The notes beneath the pieces were generated by a model. It saw only the letters and a program-made list of their open reading frames with translations, was not told where the DNA came from and searched no databases. Below, piece after piece: positions 46,096 through 56,034 of a DNA stretch of 64,000 nt. Location: assembly GCF_036924645.1 (NCBI RefSeq), contig NZ_JAZHRX010000001.1:6351501-6415500 (forward strand), in the 5' to 3' direction. A program made the translations under genes and the position numbers. Each line of letters opens with the position of its first letter. The stretch's first letter is position 1. The DNA comes from Bradyrhizobium sp. AZCC 2176. GTDB lineage: Bacteria > Pseudomonadota > Alphaproteobacteria > Rhizobiales > Xanthobacteraceae.

Positions 46096-46638
46096 TCATG
46101 CGCGCACTGGCCAGCGCCCAAGATAATCGTGACCCTTGATGCTGCGGATCAGCACGAACTCCGTCACGGTCCAGAAGATCGGCTGAATCGGATGCTCGTC
46201 GACGCTACGCGCGTCGTACAACAGCGTCACGTGCGGCGTAAAATTCGTGTTCGCCACCCATCTTAACCCGCTTCGCGTCAGCGCACCGCCGAGCATCCGG
46301 CGAAATGACTCCAACCGGCGCAATCCATTCTCTCCGATCAGGACAAACGGACGATTGCCCGGCCTGCCTCGAAAGCTCGCGGTGCGGTCGAACGAAACCT
46401 CGAACGGCTCGGTCCGCACTTCCGTGGCAGCCTCGCAAGCCGCGAGAATATGGCGCGCCGGCATATCGCCGAGAAAGAACAGCGAGATGTGCAGGCGCTC
46501 GGGCGCGATGAGTTTGCCGTCGAATTTGTGGGCGCGTTTCAGGACGCCGGCCAGCCGGTGAATTCGCTCCGCTGTCGCCGTGTCGGGAACTGTCGCGAGG
46601 AAAAATCGGGCACCACTACAGCTTGCAAACCTGTCCAT
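46096..46638 (-). CDS. thpR: 2'-5' RNA ligase / RNA 2',3'-cyclic phosphodiesterase
   Basis: The 180-residue protein carries the two HxT/S motifs of the 2H phosphoesterase superfamily: LHISLFFLGD near residue 49 and PHVTLLYD near 134. The N-terminus (RFFLATVPDTATAERI) is typical of LigT/ThpR. The enzyme ligates or hydrolyses RNA with 2',3'-cyclic phosphate ends; its in vivo role is unclear. It is convergent with the HAD gene. Confidence 0.88.
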   Translation of the reverse strand: MDRFASCSGARFFLATVPDTATAERIHRLAGVLKRAHKFDGKLIAPERLHISLFFLGDMPARHILAACEAATEVRTEPFEVSFDRTASFRGRPGNRPFVLIGENGLRRLESFRRMLGGALTRSGLRWVANTNFTPHVTLLYDARSVDEHPIQPIFWTVTEFVLIRSIKGHDYLGRWPVRA

Positions 46639-46714
46639 GATGGACTAGAACAAATCATGAACATAACGTTGTAGCAAGGCTAGAATACAACCGTTTTGGC
46701 GGGTTTCCGTGGCG

Positions 46715-48394
46715 TCACAACACACACCCATAGTGCGCCGACGACACCAGCCGGATGTACTTGTCGTGCACCGATCCCGGCCGTACCGCGGATAACGAAG
46801 CCGGTGCGCGCCAGCCCGCCATGCGGCGGGCGATCTCTCCTGCAGGCACGTCGAGATTCACGGTGCGAGCAGTCGGATCGATCACAATCGTATCGCCGTC
46901 GCGCACCGCGGCGATCGGGCCGCCGCGCGCGGCTTCCGGCGAGACGTGGCCAATCAGGATGCCGTGCGATACGCCGGAAAAGCGACCGTCGGTAATCAGC
47001 GCCACGTCCTCGCCGAGGCCCCGCCCCTGTAACTGGATCGTCAGCATCACCATTTCCGGCATGCCGGGCCCGCCGACCGGACCGACATTGCGCACCACGA
47101 TCACATTGCCCGATACGATGTCGCCGGCGCGGATCGCGGCCATCGTTTCGGCCTCTGACTCGAATACGCGCGCGGTGCCGCGGAACTGTCCCTTCTCAAG
47201 CGCCTTACCCGACAGTTTGAGCAGGCAGCTCTCCGGCGCGAGGTTGCCCTTCAGGACGCTGATATGGTTGTTCGCCGGCGCGATTGGTTTCGACACCGGG
47301 AAAACAATCTCCTGCGGCGGCATCTGCTCGAGCGTTGGAACATCGGCGAGATTTTCCGCCAGCGTCTTGCCCGTTGCCGTCATGGCGTCGCCATGCAGAA
47401 GGCCCGCGCGAAGCAATTCCTTCATCACGACCGGCACGCCGCCGATCGCATGCAGGCTTCCCATCGCAAACGGACCGTGCGGCTGCAGATTGGCCAGCAG
47501 CGGGACACGCTCACCGACTTGCTGGATGCGCTCGATGGTAATCGGCACCTGCGCCTCGCGCGCGACCGCGAGCAGATGCAGATACATGTTGGTCGAGCCG
47601 CCCATGGCGTAGACGGTCGTAATCGCGTTCTCGAACGCCCGCTCGGTCATGATGTCGCGCGGCCGGATGCCGGCCGCCATCAGCCGGTACAGCGCATCGA
47701 TCGAGGCCCGCGCCTGCGCGCGGACGTCGGCGTGGATGTCGCTGCCGGCGTTGTAGTCGGCCGGATGCGAGGCGCCGCGCGGCAGCATCATGCCGATCGC
47801 TTCCGCGATCGTGCTCATGGTGTTGGCCGTGAACATCGCGCCGCAAGTGCCGCTTCCCGGCATCACGTTGCGCTCGACTTCCAAAAGCTCCTCGCCGGAG
47901 AGGCGGCCGGACTCGTTGGCAGCGCGCGCCTCGGCGTAATCCAGGATCGTGATGTTGTTGCCCTTGCTGGCCCATGCGCCGAACGAGACACGGCCCGGCG
48001 TGCCGGTGCCGGGATAGAGCACCAGCCCGAAGGCATTGCTGCGCGCGAGCGGCATCAGCGCCGCCGCGCCGGTCTTGTCGCAACCGGAAATCACGATCAT
48101 GGCGTCGCCATGATGCGCATAGTGGCCGATCTCAAAACAGTCGGCGACGACGTCGCGGGATGCGAGGCTATAGCCCGCCGTCGGCGTGCCCTGAGTCAGG
48201 GCGTCCGACACCGCCGGCGCGCCGACGATCAGCCCCTGCCCACCGCGCTCCGCCAGCATCTCCACCAGCAGGTCGGTGATGGCGCGCACGCGGTTGTTGC
48301 AGCGGTGGGCATTGGTGTAGGCGCTGGCAATCGTCACCACTGCGTTGGTCTGGGCCGCACGGTCAGGATCGAATCCGGCAGCGCGCAGTTCCAC
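46715..48394 (-). CDS. IlvD/Edd-family dehydratase, 5' end possibly frameshifted
   Basis: This iron-sulfur dehydratase acts on dihydroxy acids or sugar acids. Cluster cysteines are visible in AHRCNNRV near residue 32, SGCDKTGAA near 104 and [14 protein letters not shown] near 182, and DGRFSG is near the C-terminus. The frame from the GTG at 48394 gives 559 residues but has no good ribosome-binding site. An ATG at 48437 with GGAG ahead is out of frame by one base. Between them the correct frame still encodes plausible sequence ([14 protein letters not shown]), so a 1-nt indel is suspected. A sugar-acid substrate is possible given kdgD nearby, but branched-chain synthesis (ilvD) is not excluded. 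Confidence 0.85.
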   Translation of the reverse strand: MELRAAGFDPDRAAQTNAVVTIASAYTNAHRCNNRVRAITDLLVEMLAERGGQGLIVGAPAVSDALTQGTPTAGYSLASRDVVADCFEIGHYAHHGDAMIVISGCDKTGAAALMPLARSNAFGLVLYPGTGTPGRVSFGAWASKGNNITILDYAEARAANESGRLSGEELLEVERNVMPGSGTCGAMFTANTMSTIAEAIGMMLPRGASHPADYNAGSDIHADVRAQARASIDALYRLMAAGIRPRDIMTERAFENAITTVYAMGGSTNMYLHLLAVAREAQVPITIERIQQVGERVPLLANLQPHGPFAMGSLHAIGGVPVVMKELLRAGLLHGDAMTATGKTLAENLADVPTLEQMPPQEIVFPVSKPIAPANNHISVLKGNLAPESCLLKLSGKALEKGQFRGTARVFESEAETMAAIRAGDIVSGNVIVVRNVGPVGGPGMPEMVMLTIQLQGRGLGEDVALITDGRFSGVSHGILIGHVSPEAARGGPIAAVRDGDTIVIDPTARTVNLDVPAGEIARRMAGWRAPASLSAVRPGSVHDKYIRLVSSAHYGCVL

Positions 48395-48516
48395 TCGCCC
48401 TCGGTTCCAATAGGTGCCTGCTGTCCTGCGTCGTCATGGGGTGCTCCAGGTCTTCTGATCGATCGCGGACCAGGCGGCCGGCCTGCTTGGCACTAAACGA
48501 ATTGAGCCCGTCTTGT

Positions 48517-48867
48517 TTAGCCGGTCTTGCCGTCGTCGAAACTCACGATCACGGCGGCGTTCGCGATGATGATGGAGTCGCTGCCGCTCTCGGCCGGCAC
48601 TTCCAGCCCACCCTTGACCGCCATCACGTTCACGGTGCCGTACGGCAATTCCTTGGCAACCGCCGCAGTGTCGACCCCGCTCGGGTCCGGCACCGCGACG
48701 GTGACCTCGACAAACATGTCGTTGGCGGTCTTGTCCAGCATCCGGAAGAAGCCGAGGCTGGAGTGACGGATCGCGTCCGAGACGGCGCGCTTGGCGGCCT
48801 TGGTGGCGTCGCGCCCGTGAACGTCGACGCCCATGCCCATTTCAGTGATACAGCGTACGCGTGCCAT
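48517..48867 (-). CDS. Lin0512 family protein
   Basis: The 116-residue protein fits the Lin0512 family (PF09585-like): an N-terminal EMGMGVDVHGRDATKAAKRAV stretch, a middle FVEVTVAVPDP strand and the VNVMAVKGGLEVP motif. The function is unknown. The ATG at 48867 follows GAGGAAA; the open frame further upstream lacks support. It lies upstream of the IlvD/Edd gene on the same strand and may be cotranscribed with it. Confidence 0.8.
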   Translation of the reverse strand: MARVRCITEMGMGVDVHGRDATKAAKRAVSDAIRHSSLGFFRMLDKTANDMFVEVTVAVPDPSGVDTAAVAKELPYGTVNVMAVKGGLEVPAESGSDSIIIANAAVIVSFDDGKTG

Positions 48868-49072
48868 CGGGTTTCCTCTTGTCGTTGGCGACCGAACGAT
48901 ATCGATCAGGCGAAGACCTGCTCTCTCAATCGTCGCTTGCAGCGGCGGCGTCAAGTCAAGCGGCGTGAACGGCAAACGCGTACGATTCCGCGGGCGCGAT
49001 ACGGGAGTTACCACGGTTGTGTCGGAAATTCAGCCAGCTTCCCCGCAACGGCTAAGGCTTATGCCGCGCCCC

Positions 49073-49933
49073 TCATGAGCTCGCGCAGGCCTCCACTTCG
49101 CGCGTTGCCGCGGCAGGACGATCCGAGCCATCAAGAACCTCCTTCGGATCGCCCGGCTGGACGAGGTGAATGCGCGTGCCGCCCTCGCCTGCGCCCAGGC
49201 CTGATTTCAAGACCTGCTGACCGTCATAATGCCCGCCATTCTGAGTGCGGTACGCGATCGGCTTTTCGCTGAAGAGCCTGGCCATGCGGCGCTTGTAGGC
49301 CTCCGCGACGGCGGGCCATTCGGCCTCGCTCAGCCGGTCGCTCTGATAGACGGCAAACGGCGGCAGGATCTGCATGCCCGGATAGAACAGCATGCCATGC
49401 TGGATCGGCCACAGCAGGTCGTCGAGCCGGCCATTCACACCGCGCTCGCCATAATGCGGCGCACGGCCGCCGATTGTGACCGACAGCATCGCACGACGTC
49501 CGCTCAAGGTGCCTTCGCCGTAGCGGTCGCCCCATCTTTCGCCGCCATGGGCGCCGACGCCATACGCAAAGCCGTAGGCGAAGACGCGATCGACCCAGCC
49601 CTTCAGGATGGCCGGCATGCCGAACCACCACATCGGAAAACTCAGGAGGATGGCGTCAGCCCACATGAGTTTCTGCTGCTCGGTCTCGACGTCGGACGAT
49701 TGGGTGCCGGTGGCAAACGCGTGACGCGACTCCGCGACATAGCCGAGGCGGTCCGGTTGCGCCTGCTCGAGAAAATCGCCGCGATCGGCGACCGCCTTCC
49801 AGTTGGCCGCATAGAGATCGGAGACCTGCACCGTGTGCCCCTGTGCGGTGAGGCTTTCGACCGCCAGATCCTTCAGGGCACTGGTGAGTGATTTCCGTTC
49901 CGGATGCGCGTGAACGATAAGGACGTTGCTCAA
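49073..49933 (-). CDS. NAD(P)H:quinone oxidoreductase (flavodoxin-like)
   Basis: The 286-residue protein begins NVLIVHAHPERKSLTSALKD and contains SFPMWWFGMPAILKGWVDRVFAYG near residue 100, both typical of the NQO/ModaB-type flavin-dependent quinone reductases. The start is a TTG at 49933 preceded by AGGAG at good spacing; the longer frame from 50047 has no such site. It follows the IclR gene after 122 nt on the same strand. Its role is likely two-electron quinone reduction or oxidative defence. The C-terminal tail (about 255-286) is unusual for the family. Confidence 0.88.
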   Translation of the reverse strand: MSNVLIVHAHPERKSLTSALKDLAVESLTAQGHTVQVSDLYAANWKAVADRGDFLEQAQPDRLGYVAESRHAFATGTQSSDVETEQQKLMWADAILLSFPMWWFGMPAILKGWVDRVFAYGFAYGVGAHGGERWGDRYGEGTLSGRRAMLSVTIGGRAPHYGERGVNGRLDDLLWPIQHGMLFYPGMQILPPFAVYQSDRLSEAEWPAVAEAYKRRMARLFSEKPIAYRTQNGGHYDGQQVLKSGLGAGEGGTRIHLVQPGDPKEVLDGSDRPAAATREVEACASS

Positions 49934-50055
49934 AGACGTTGCTCCTGTTGAGGCCTGGAAACGCGCGGGTGGCGCGACACCCTCAACATGGTGAGCAAGA
50001 TCACAACGGCGAGCGGACAAACCATGGAAACGCCATATGTTCAGCAATGCTGAAC

Positions 50056-50772
50056 TCAGGCCCGCTCGACCTCCTTCATCATCATCCAGGCCATGTCCGT
50101 CAATGCTTGCGGCGACAGCCGCGTCGATGGTCCGCTCAGCCCGATGCTTGCACGAACTTCGCCGCCCTCACGCCAGGGAATGGCAACGCAATGCAGGCAC
50201 GGCTGGTAGTTCTCGAGATCGAGCGCGAAGCCGCGCGTGGCCACCGTCTTGATCTCGGACAGAATCTGCGGACCGAGCGCGCCGGCGCGGCTGGCGAGGA
50301 CACGCTTGCCGAGCCCGGGCATAAAGGCGAGGAAGACGAGGCCGACCGCAGATCCCTCCAGAGGCTCACGTACGCCGACAGGGCATGCGCCCGCTTTCAC
50401 TGCGTGGGACGTTTCGATCGCATCGAGATAATAGACTTCGTCACCGCTCGGCACCGCGAGATAGACCATCTCCCCGGTGCGCCTTGCGACGGATTCGAGT
50501 GCCGGGCGCAGACGGCTGCGAAGCGCGCCATCGTCTCCGGCAATCCGCGCCAGATTCAGAATGCGGCCACCGAGATGATAGCGCGTATCTCCGACGCGGC
50601 GGTGCACGTAACCAAGCTCGTCCAGCGTTTTCAGAAGATTGTGCGCCGTCGTCTTGCCGAGCTTCGCCTGCTCGGCAATATGCCGCAGCCGCGCGGCACC
50701 GCCCTCCTGTGCAATGATTTCGAGGATCGCGGCCGCGCGTTCGATGGATTGAATCAGCCTGACTTCCGGCAT
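50056..50772 (-). CDS. IclR-family transcriptional regulator
   Basis: The 238-residue protein has an N-terminal winged helix (about residues 1-65, LIQSIERAAAILEIIAQEGG and LGKTTAHNLLKTLDELGYV) and a C-terminal IclR effector domain with GEMVYLAVPSGDEVYYLD. IclR regulators often control aromatic or sugar-acid catabolism. It lies 108 nt downstream of kdgD on the same strand, so a role in regulating glucarate-type catabolism is plausible. Confidence 0.92.
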   Translation of the reverse strand: MPEVRLIQSIERAAAILEIIAQEGGAARLRHIAEQAKLGKTTAHNLLKTLDELGYVHRRVGDTRYHLGGRILNLARIAGDDGALRSRLRPALESVARRTGEMVYLAVPSGDEVYYLDAIETSHAVKAGACPVGVREPLEGSAVGLVFLAFMPGLGKRVLASRAGALGPQILSEIKTVATRGFALDLENYQPCLHCVAIPWREGGEVRASIGLSGPSTRLSPQALTDMAWMMMKEVERA

Positions 50773-50880
50773 TGCGCTTTCGTTCGTGACAGATACTATC
50801 CGCTAACATTGGCGTAGCGCTGCCCGACGACAAGTCCATCCGTATTGAATATTTGCGCTCCGATCGGGGCGACAGAACCG

Positions 50881-51831
50881 TCAGGCGGCCGCGAGCGACC
50901 GGCCGGCAAACTCGCTTGTTTTCAGCCGGCTGACCAGCCCAGACAGTTCCTCGACTTCCCCTGATGTCAGGTCGGTCAGCGGCGACCGCACCGGGCCGGA
51001 ATCGCGGCCGATCACCTTCATCCCGGCCTTGATCATCGACACCGCATAACCGCGCTTGCGGTTGCGGATCGCGAGCAGCGGCATGATGAAATCGCGCAGG
51101 CCCGCCTGGACGGTTTCGCGGTCGCGCCGCCGCACTGCGGCGTAGAATTTGGTCGAAAACTCCGGCACGAAGTTGAACACGGCGGAGGAATAGGTCGTCA
51201 CGCCCATTTCGAGGTAGGGCAACGCGAAGGTCTCGGCGGTGGGCAATCCGCCGACATAGGTCAGCCGGTCGCCCATGCGCAGATGGATGCGTGTCATCTG
51301 TTCGATGTCGCCGACGCCGTCCTTGAAGCCGACAAGGTTCGGGCAGCGTTCGCAAAGTCTTGCGATCGTGTCCTCGGTGAGGATGGCGTTGTCGCGGTTG
51401 TAGACGATGACGCCGAGGCTGGTCGCCTTGCAGACCGCCTCGACATGCGCCGCCAGTCCCGCCTGCTCGGAGAATACCAGATAGGGCGGCAGCAGCAGGA
51501 TGCCGTCGGCACCGGCGCGCTCGACGGCGCCAGCAAGTTCGGTCGCCATCGCCGTCCCGTAGCCGACGCCAGCCAGCACCGGCACGCGGCCGGCGGTCTG
51601 CTGCACGGCAGTGATCACGACGTCGACGACTTCCGCCGGCGTCAGCGAGAAGAATTCACCGGTACCGCCGGCCGCGAACAGACCGGCCACTTCATAGCTG
51701 CACAGCCAGTCGAGATTGGAGCGATAGCGCGCGGCATCGAATTTGTTGGAGGCGTCGAACGGCGTGACGGGAAACGACAGCAGCCCGTTGCCGATCGTCA
51801 GCGCCATCTCCTTCGGGGTCATTCTGCTCAT
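50881..51831 (-). CDS. kdgD: 5-dehydro-4-deoxyglucarate dehydratase
   Basis: The 316-residue DHDPS-fold enzyme converts 5-dehydro-4-deoxy-D-glucarate to 2,5-dioxopentanoate, water and CO2 in glucarate/galactarate catabolism. Landmarks are [11 protein letters not shown] near residue 15, [12 protein letters not shown] near 47, the tyrosine in VIVYNRDN near 148, and the Schiff-base lysine in [10 protein letters not shown] near 175. The ATG at 51831 follows AAGGA. Its neighbours are a LysR regulator upstream, an IclR regulator downstream and a TTT transporter across the divergent promoter, consistent with an aldaric-acid uptake and degradation locus. Confidence 0.92.
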   Translation of the reverse strand: MSRMTPKEMALTIGNGLLSFPVTPFDASNKFDAARYRSNLDWLCSYEVAGLFAAGGTGEFFSLTPAEVVDVVITAVQQTAGRVPVLAGVGYGTAMATELAGAVERAGADGILLLPPYLVFSEQAGLAAHVEAVCKATSLGVIVYNRDNAILTEDTIARLCERCPNLVGFKDGVGDIEQMTRIHLRMGDRLTYVGGLPTAETFALPYLEMGVTTYSSAVFNFVPEFSTKFYAAVRRRDRETVQAGLRDFIMPLLAIRNRKRGYAVSMIKAGMKVIGRDSGPVRSPLTDLTSGEVEELSGLVSRLKTSEFAGRSLAAA

Positions 51832-51926
51832 CGTGGCGGTCCTTGCAGTGGAAGCCACAGGATTAGACCAGGCCTGATGCCGCGGCAGACCAATTGCTGG
51901 ATCGAATGATCCATTGATTGGATGGC

Positions 51927-52820
51927 TCAGGCGCCGCCCACGAGATTGCGGGCGATCGCCGCGATCACCGGCAACAGCGGATTGTCATTGTCGTCCCGCC
52001 AGACGAAGTAGAGTTCGGCCGCGCGTTGCGGCGGATCGGCCAGCGGCCGCAGCACGACGCCGCTGAACTGCAGATTCTCGGCCGCCTCCGGCACCAGCGC
52101 GACGCCGACGCCGGAATGCACGATGGCCAGGATCGAGTGGATCTGCGCGAGGTGCTGGATATAGACCGGCGCCAGTGCGGCGCGTGAAAACAGCTCCACC
52201 AGCAGGTCGTGGAAGTAACGGGCCTCATAGGGCGCGTACATGATGAAGGGTTCGGCCGCGAGGTCCGGGAGGCCGATCGTCGCGGCCTGGGCCAGCCTGT
52301 GCCCGGCCGGCACGGCCGCGACCATCGGTTCAGCCTTCACCCGGAAGAATTGCAGACCAGTGCGCGGGATCGGCGGCCGCAACAGGCCGATATCGATTTC
52401 ACCGGCGCCAAGCCGCTTGAGCTGGTCGCCGCTGACCATCTCCTTGAGGATCAATTCGACATCCGGTAGCTGCTGGCGGCAGGCCGCCACCAGTTCGGGC
52501 ACATAACTGTAGGAAGATGCGGCGGTGAAGCCGATATTGACCGAGCCGGCCTTGCCCTCGGCGACGCGCCTTGCCAGCAAGGCCGCACTCTCCGTGAGCT
52601 TCAAGATCAGTCGCGCCTCAGTGAGGAAGCTTTGGCCGGCCGGCGTCAGCCTGACCAGGCGATTGCCGCGCTGAAGTAGTTTTACACCCAATATCCGTTC
52701 GAGAATCTGGATCTGCCGGCTCAGCGGCGGCTGCGTCATGTTCAGGCGGGCGGCAGCGCGGCCGAAATGCAGCTCTTCCGCCACGGCCACAAAACAGCGC
52801 ACCTGACTCAATTCGAACAT
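51927..52820 (-). CDS. LysR-family transcriptional regulator
   Basis: The 297-residue protein has the LysR winged helix at residues 1-60 ([28 protein letters not shown]) and a periplasmic-binding-like effector domain. It is transcribed divergently from tctCBA, the classical LysR arrangement, with a T-N11-A dyad in between. It probably activates the transporter, and perhaps kdgD, in response to the transported acid. Confidence 0.94.
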   Translation of the reverse strand: MFELSQVRCFVAVAEELHFGRAAARLNMTQPPLSRQIQILERILGVKLLQRGNRLVRLTPAGQSFLTEARLILKLTESAALLARRVAEGKAGSVNIGFTAASSYSYVPELVAACRQQLPDVELILKEMVSGDQLKRLGAGEIDIGLLRPPIPRTGLQFFRVKAEPMVAAVPAGHRLAQAATIGLPDLAAEPFIMYAPYEARYFHDLLVELFSRAALAPVYIQHLAQIHSILAIVHSGVGVALVPEAAENLQFSGVVLRPLADPPQRAAELYFVWRDDNDNPLLPVIAAIARNLVGGA

Positions 52821-52886
52821 GCCGCTCCTTTTTTCTCGACCGCACCGACAGTTTCCGTCTGGCTAGACTACTGCAATGCACGATTT

Positions 52887-52903
52887 GATCCAAAATTGGT
52901 ATC
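52887..52903. promoter_or_regulatory. LysR-type T-N11-A binding site
   Basis: The 17-bp site GATCCAAAATTGGTATC has the LysR consensus T-N11-A (T at 52889, A at 52901) within a dyad (GAT/ATC and CCAA/TTGG). It lies in the 206-bp gap between the divergent lysR and tctC genes, about 65 bp upstream of the LysR start. A second palindrome GATCGATC is at 52932-52939. Confidence 0.6.
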
Positions 52904-53026
52904 GGACCATCCCCATTCTAATTCGCTATTGGATCGATCATCGCTTATCGTGCCACCAGCGCGGCCAAAGACCGCGATGCGCGACGTCGCAGAGCGCTTG
53001 CGCAAATTTCGACCGGAGGAAAAATA

Positions 53027-54007
53027 ATGCTCCCACGTTTCGGACGCCGCGCCGCCCTTGCCGCCGCAGCCATCCTGTTCAGCCAACTGCCCGGCATCGC
53101 TTACGCCCAAAACTTCGATCGGCCGGTGCGCATCATCGTGCCCTATGCCCCCGGTGGAACTTCAGACATCCTGGCGCGGCTGATCAGCCCGAAATTGTCG
53201 GCGGCGATCGGCCAGTCGGTGGTGGTCGAGAACAAGCCCGGCGCGGCCGGCAATCTCGGTGCGGACGCCGTCGCCAAAGCGACGCCTGACGGCACGACCT
53301 TGCTGCTGACGGATGTCGGTTCGGTGGCGACGGCACCCAGCCTGTTTTCGAACCTGACCTATAATCTCGAGAAGGACCTCGCCCCCGTAACGATGGTGAT
53401 GTTCGGCCCCTATGTGCTGGCCGTGCATGAATCGATCCCAGCCAAGACGGTGGCGGAACTGATCGCCTATGCCAAGGCCAATCCCGGCAAACTTGCGGTC
53501 GCGAATTCCGGTGTTGGCGGCGCCAATCACATCACCGCGGTGGTCATGGCGAAGGAACTCGGCATCCAGTTGAAGCATGTGCCCTACAAGGGTGGCGCAG
53601 CGGCCACCCGCGCCGTGGTCGCCGGCGAGAGCGGCGCCCTCATCAATGGCGCGTCGGCAACCCTTCCCTTCGTGACCAACAAGCAACTGGTCGGCCTCGC
53701 GGTGACTGGCGAGCACCGCGTCCCCTCTGCTCCCGATCTGCCGACCTTCAAGGAGGCCAAGCTGCCCGGCGGCGACGCCGGCACCTGGCAGGGCATCCTC
53801 GTGGCCAGCGGTACGCCGCCAGCGGTCATTGCACGGCTCAATACCGAGATCGGCAAGATTCTGGAGTCAGCGGAGATCAAGTCCAAGATCGCCGAACAAG
53901 GTGGCGAAGTCCGCGCCGGCACCCCGGACGCGATGGCGACGTGGCTGAAGGACGCGACCAAACGCTGGGGCGAAGTCATCCGTGAAGCCGGCATCAAGGG
54001 CGAATGA
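53027..54007 (+). CDS. tctC: TTT transporter receptor TctC (Bug protein)
   Basis: The 326-residue precursor has a signal peptide (about 1-27, ending GIAYAQ) and the Bug/TctC mature start FDRPVRIIVPYAPGGTSD. KPGAAGNLGADAVAKA and KHVPYKGGAA near residue 185 are family motifs. GGAGG precedes the ATG. It is followed by tctB and tctA, giving a complete tripartite tricarboxylate transporter. Because kdgD and its regulators lie across the promoter, the ligand may be an aldarate such as glucarate, but citrate-like acids remain possible. Confidence 0.93.
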   Translation: MLPRFGRRAALAAAAILFSQLPGIAYAQNFDRPVRIIVPYAPGGTSDILARLISPKLSAAIGQSVVVENKPGAAGNLGADAVAKATPDGTTLLLTDVGSVATAPSLFSNLTYNLEKDLAPVTMVMFGPYVLAVHESIPAKTVAELIAYAKANPGKLAVANSGVGGANHITAVVMAKELGIQLKHVPYKGGAAATRAVVAGESGALINGASATLPFVTNKQLVGLAVTGEHRVPSAPDLPTFKEAKLPGGDAGTWQGILVASGTPPAVIARLNTEIGKILESAEIKSKIAEQGGEVRAGTPDAMATWLKDATKRWGEVIREAGIKGE

Positions 54008-54009
54008 CG

Positions 54010-54060
54010 GGACCTGAACCTGGACTTGGACCTGGACTTGGGCTTGGACCTGGGCTTGCG
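54010..54060. repeat. Short hexanucleotide repeat between tctC and tctB
   Basis: The leader of tctB consists of degenerate repeats of CTGGAC/CTTGGG-type hexamers (CTGGACTTGGAC pattern) covering about 50 bp. Such simple repeats can change length by slippage and alter the spacing between tctC and tctB. Confidence 0.7.
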
Positions 54061-54074
54061 ATGCGAGGCTTGCG

Positions 54075-54533
54075 ATGAACGCGCGCCGAACGGACTGGCA
54101 GGATCTGCTCTTCGGACTGTTCCTGATCGCGGTCGCCGGCATCGCGCTGGCGGCGACGCGCACCTTGTCGGGCGGCACTGCCGCCGACATGGGGCCGGGC
54201 TACATGCCGCGCGCCATCGCCATCATGCTGCTGGCCTTCGGACTCTGGTTCAGCATCCGCGGAGTCCGCCGTCCGTTTGTCGGGATCGCGCCGGTCCGCC
54301 TGCAGCCCCTGCTCGCGATCACGGCATCGGTTGCCGTGTTCGCGCTCACCGCCACGCGCTTCGGCCTTGCGCTGTCGTCGTTCGCCGCGATCCTGATCGC
54401 AAGCCTCGCGACGCGGGAAGCGCGGCCGATCGAAACCTTACTGTTCGCACTGGGGCTCTCGGCGGCGGCAGTGCTGCTCTTCGTCAAGGCGCTGGCCTTG
54501 CCAGTGCCGATCTGGCCTGGAGCATGGTTCTGA
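54075..54533 (+). CDS. tctB: TTT transporter small membrane subunit TctB
   Basis: The 152-residue protein has four membrane helices, the TctB size and layout, and the conserved-looking DMGPGYMPRAIAIMLLAFG segment near residue 37. The ATG at 54075 follows a purine-rich GAGGC stretch. It lies 1 nt before tctA and 67 nt after tctC. TctB is the least conserved TTT subunit, so the assignment rests mainly on topology and context. Confidence 0.9.
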   Translation: MNARRTDWQDLLFGLFLIAVAGIALAATRTLSGGTAADMGPGYMPRAIAIMLLAFGLWFSIRGVRRPFVGIAPVRLQPLLAITASVAVFALTATRFGLALSSFAAILIASLATREARPIETLLFALGLSAAAVLLFVKALALPVPIWPGAWF

Positions 54534-54534
54534 T

Positions 54535-56034
54535 ATGGAGCTTTTCGACAATCTGCTAATGGGGCTGACGACTGCCCTGCAGCTCAACAATTTGCTGTTC
54601 TGCCTGATCGGCGTCGTCATCGGCACCGCAATTGGCGTGCTGCCCGGCATCGGACCGATCCCGGCGATCGCGCTGCTGCTGCCCTTCACCTTCGGCCTGT
54701 CGCCGCCCTCCGCCATGATCATGCTCGCCGGCATCTTCTACGGCGCACAGTATGGCGGCTCGACCACGGCCATCCTCGTCAACGTACCCGGCGAAACCTC
54801 CTCGGTCGTCACCTGCCTCGACGGCCACGAGATGGCCAAGCAGGGCAAGGCCGGGACTGCGCTGGCGATCGCCGCGATCGCCTCGTTCTTTGCCGGCACC
54901 GTCGCGACGGTGGTGATAGCTGTACTCAGCCTGCCGCTGGCGGCGCTGGCGCTGAAATTCACCGCGGTCGAATATTTCAGCCTGCTCGTGCTCGGGCTAA
55001 TCGCGGCCGTCGTGCTCGCCCACGGCTCCGTCGCCAAGTCGCTTGCGATGGTGCTGCTGGGCATCCTGCTCGGCCTCGTCGGCATCGATGTCAATTCGGG
55101 CGCGCCGCGGATGACCTTCGGGATCGCCGAGATCTCCGACGGGCTCGACTTCGTGCCGGTCGCAATGGGCATGTTCGGCCTCGGCGAGATCATCGCCAAT
55201 CTTGAACGTCCGGCGATGATGCGCGTCGTCAGCCAGTCGATCCGCAGCCTGATCCCGAGCGGCGCCGATCTTCGCGCCGCCTTCCCGGCGATGGTCCGCG
55301 GCACCGTGCTGGGCTCCGTCCTCGGCGTGTTGCCGGGCGGCGGCGCCGCGCTGCCACCCTTCTCGTCCTATGCGCTGGAGAAGAAACTCGCCCGCGATCC
55401 CTCCCGTTTCGGCAAGGGTGCGATCGAAGGCGTCGCCGGACCGGAGGCCGCCAACAATGCGGGCGCGCAGACGAGCTTCATCCCGCTGCTGACGCTCGGC
55501 ATCCCCGCCAATGCCCTGATGGCGCTGATGATCGGCGCGCTGATGATGCAGGGCATCCAGCCCGGCCCGCAGATCATGCGCGAGCAACCGCAACTGGTCT
55601 GGGGCGTCATCGCCAGCATGTGGGTCGGCAATCTGATGCTGATCATCATCAACCTGCCCTTGATCGGCGTGTGGGTCTCGATGCTGAAAATTCCCTACCG
55701 GCTGCTGTTTCCGGCGATCGTGCTGTTCTGCTGCATCGGCACCTTCGGCATCGCCAACAATTTGTTCAATGTCTGGCTGATGCTCGGCTGCGCGCTGATC
55801 GGATACTTCTTCATTAAGGTCGGTGTCGAGCCGGCGCCGCTGCTGCTCGGCCTCGTGCTCGGGCCTCAACTGGAGGAAAACTTCCGTCGCGCGATGCTGC
55901 TGGCGGACGGCGATTTCTCGGTCTTTCTGCGCCGCCCGATCAGCGCCACGCTGCTCGCTCTCGTCGCGGTGCTGTTTCTGCTGATGGTATTCCCGGCGAT
56001 CCGGCGCAGCCGCCAGGAGGCGCTGGCCGAGTGA
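54535..56034 (+). CDS. tctA: TTT transporter large membrane subunit TctA
   Basis: The 499-residue permease has about twelve helices and the two TctA signatures GVLPGIGPIPAIALLLP near residue 36 and YGGSTTAILVNVPGETSSVV near 75. A second copy of the repeat, GVLPGGGAALPPFSSYALEK, is near residue 265. It is the transport channel of the system. Its 3' end overlaps by 95 nt with a convergent membrane protein gene on the minus strand. Confidence 0.94.
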   Translation: MELFDNLLMGLTTALQLNNLLFCLIGVVIGTAIGVLPGIGPIPAIALLLPFTFGLSPPSAMIMLAGIFYGAQYGGSTTAILVNVPGETSSVVTCLDGHEMAKQGKAGTALAIAAIASFFAGTVATVVIAVLSLPLAALALKFTAVEYFSLLVLGLIAAVVLAHGSVAKSLAMVLLGILLGLVGIDVNSGAPRMTFGIAEISDGLDFVPVAMGMFGLGEIIANLERPAMMRVVSQSIRSLIPSGADLRAAFPAMVRGTVLGSVLGVLPGGGAALPPFSSYALEKKLARDPSRFGKGAIEGVAGPEAANNAGAQTSFIPLLTLGIPANALMALMIGALMMQGIQPGPQIMREQPQLVWGVIASMWVGNLMLIIINLPLIGVWVSMLKIPYRLLFPAIVLFCCIGTFGIANNLFNVWLMLGCALIGYFFIKVGVEPAPLLLGLVLGPQLEENFRRAMLLADGDFSVFLRRPISATLLALVAVLFLLMVFPAIRRSRQEALAE

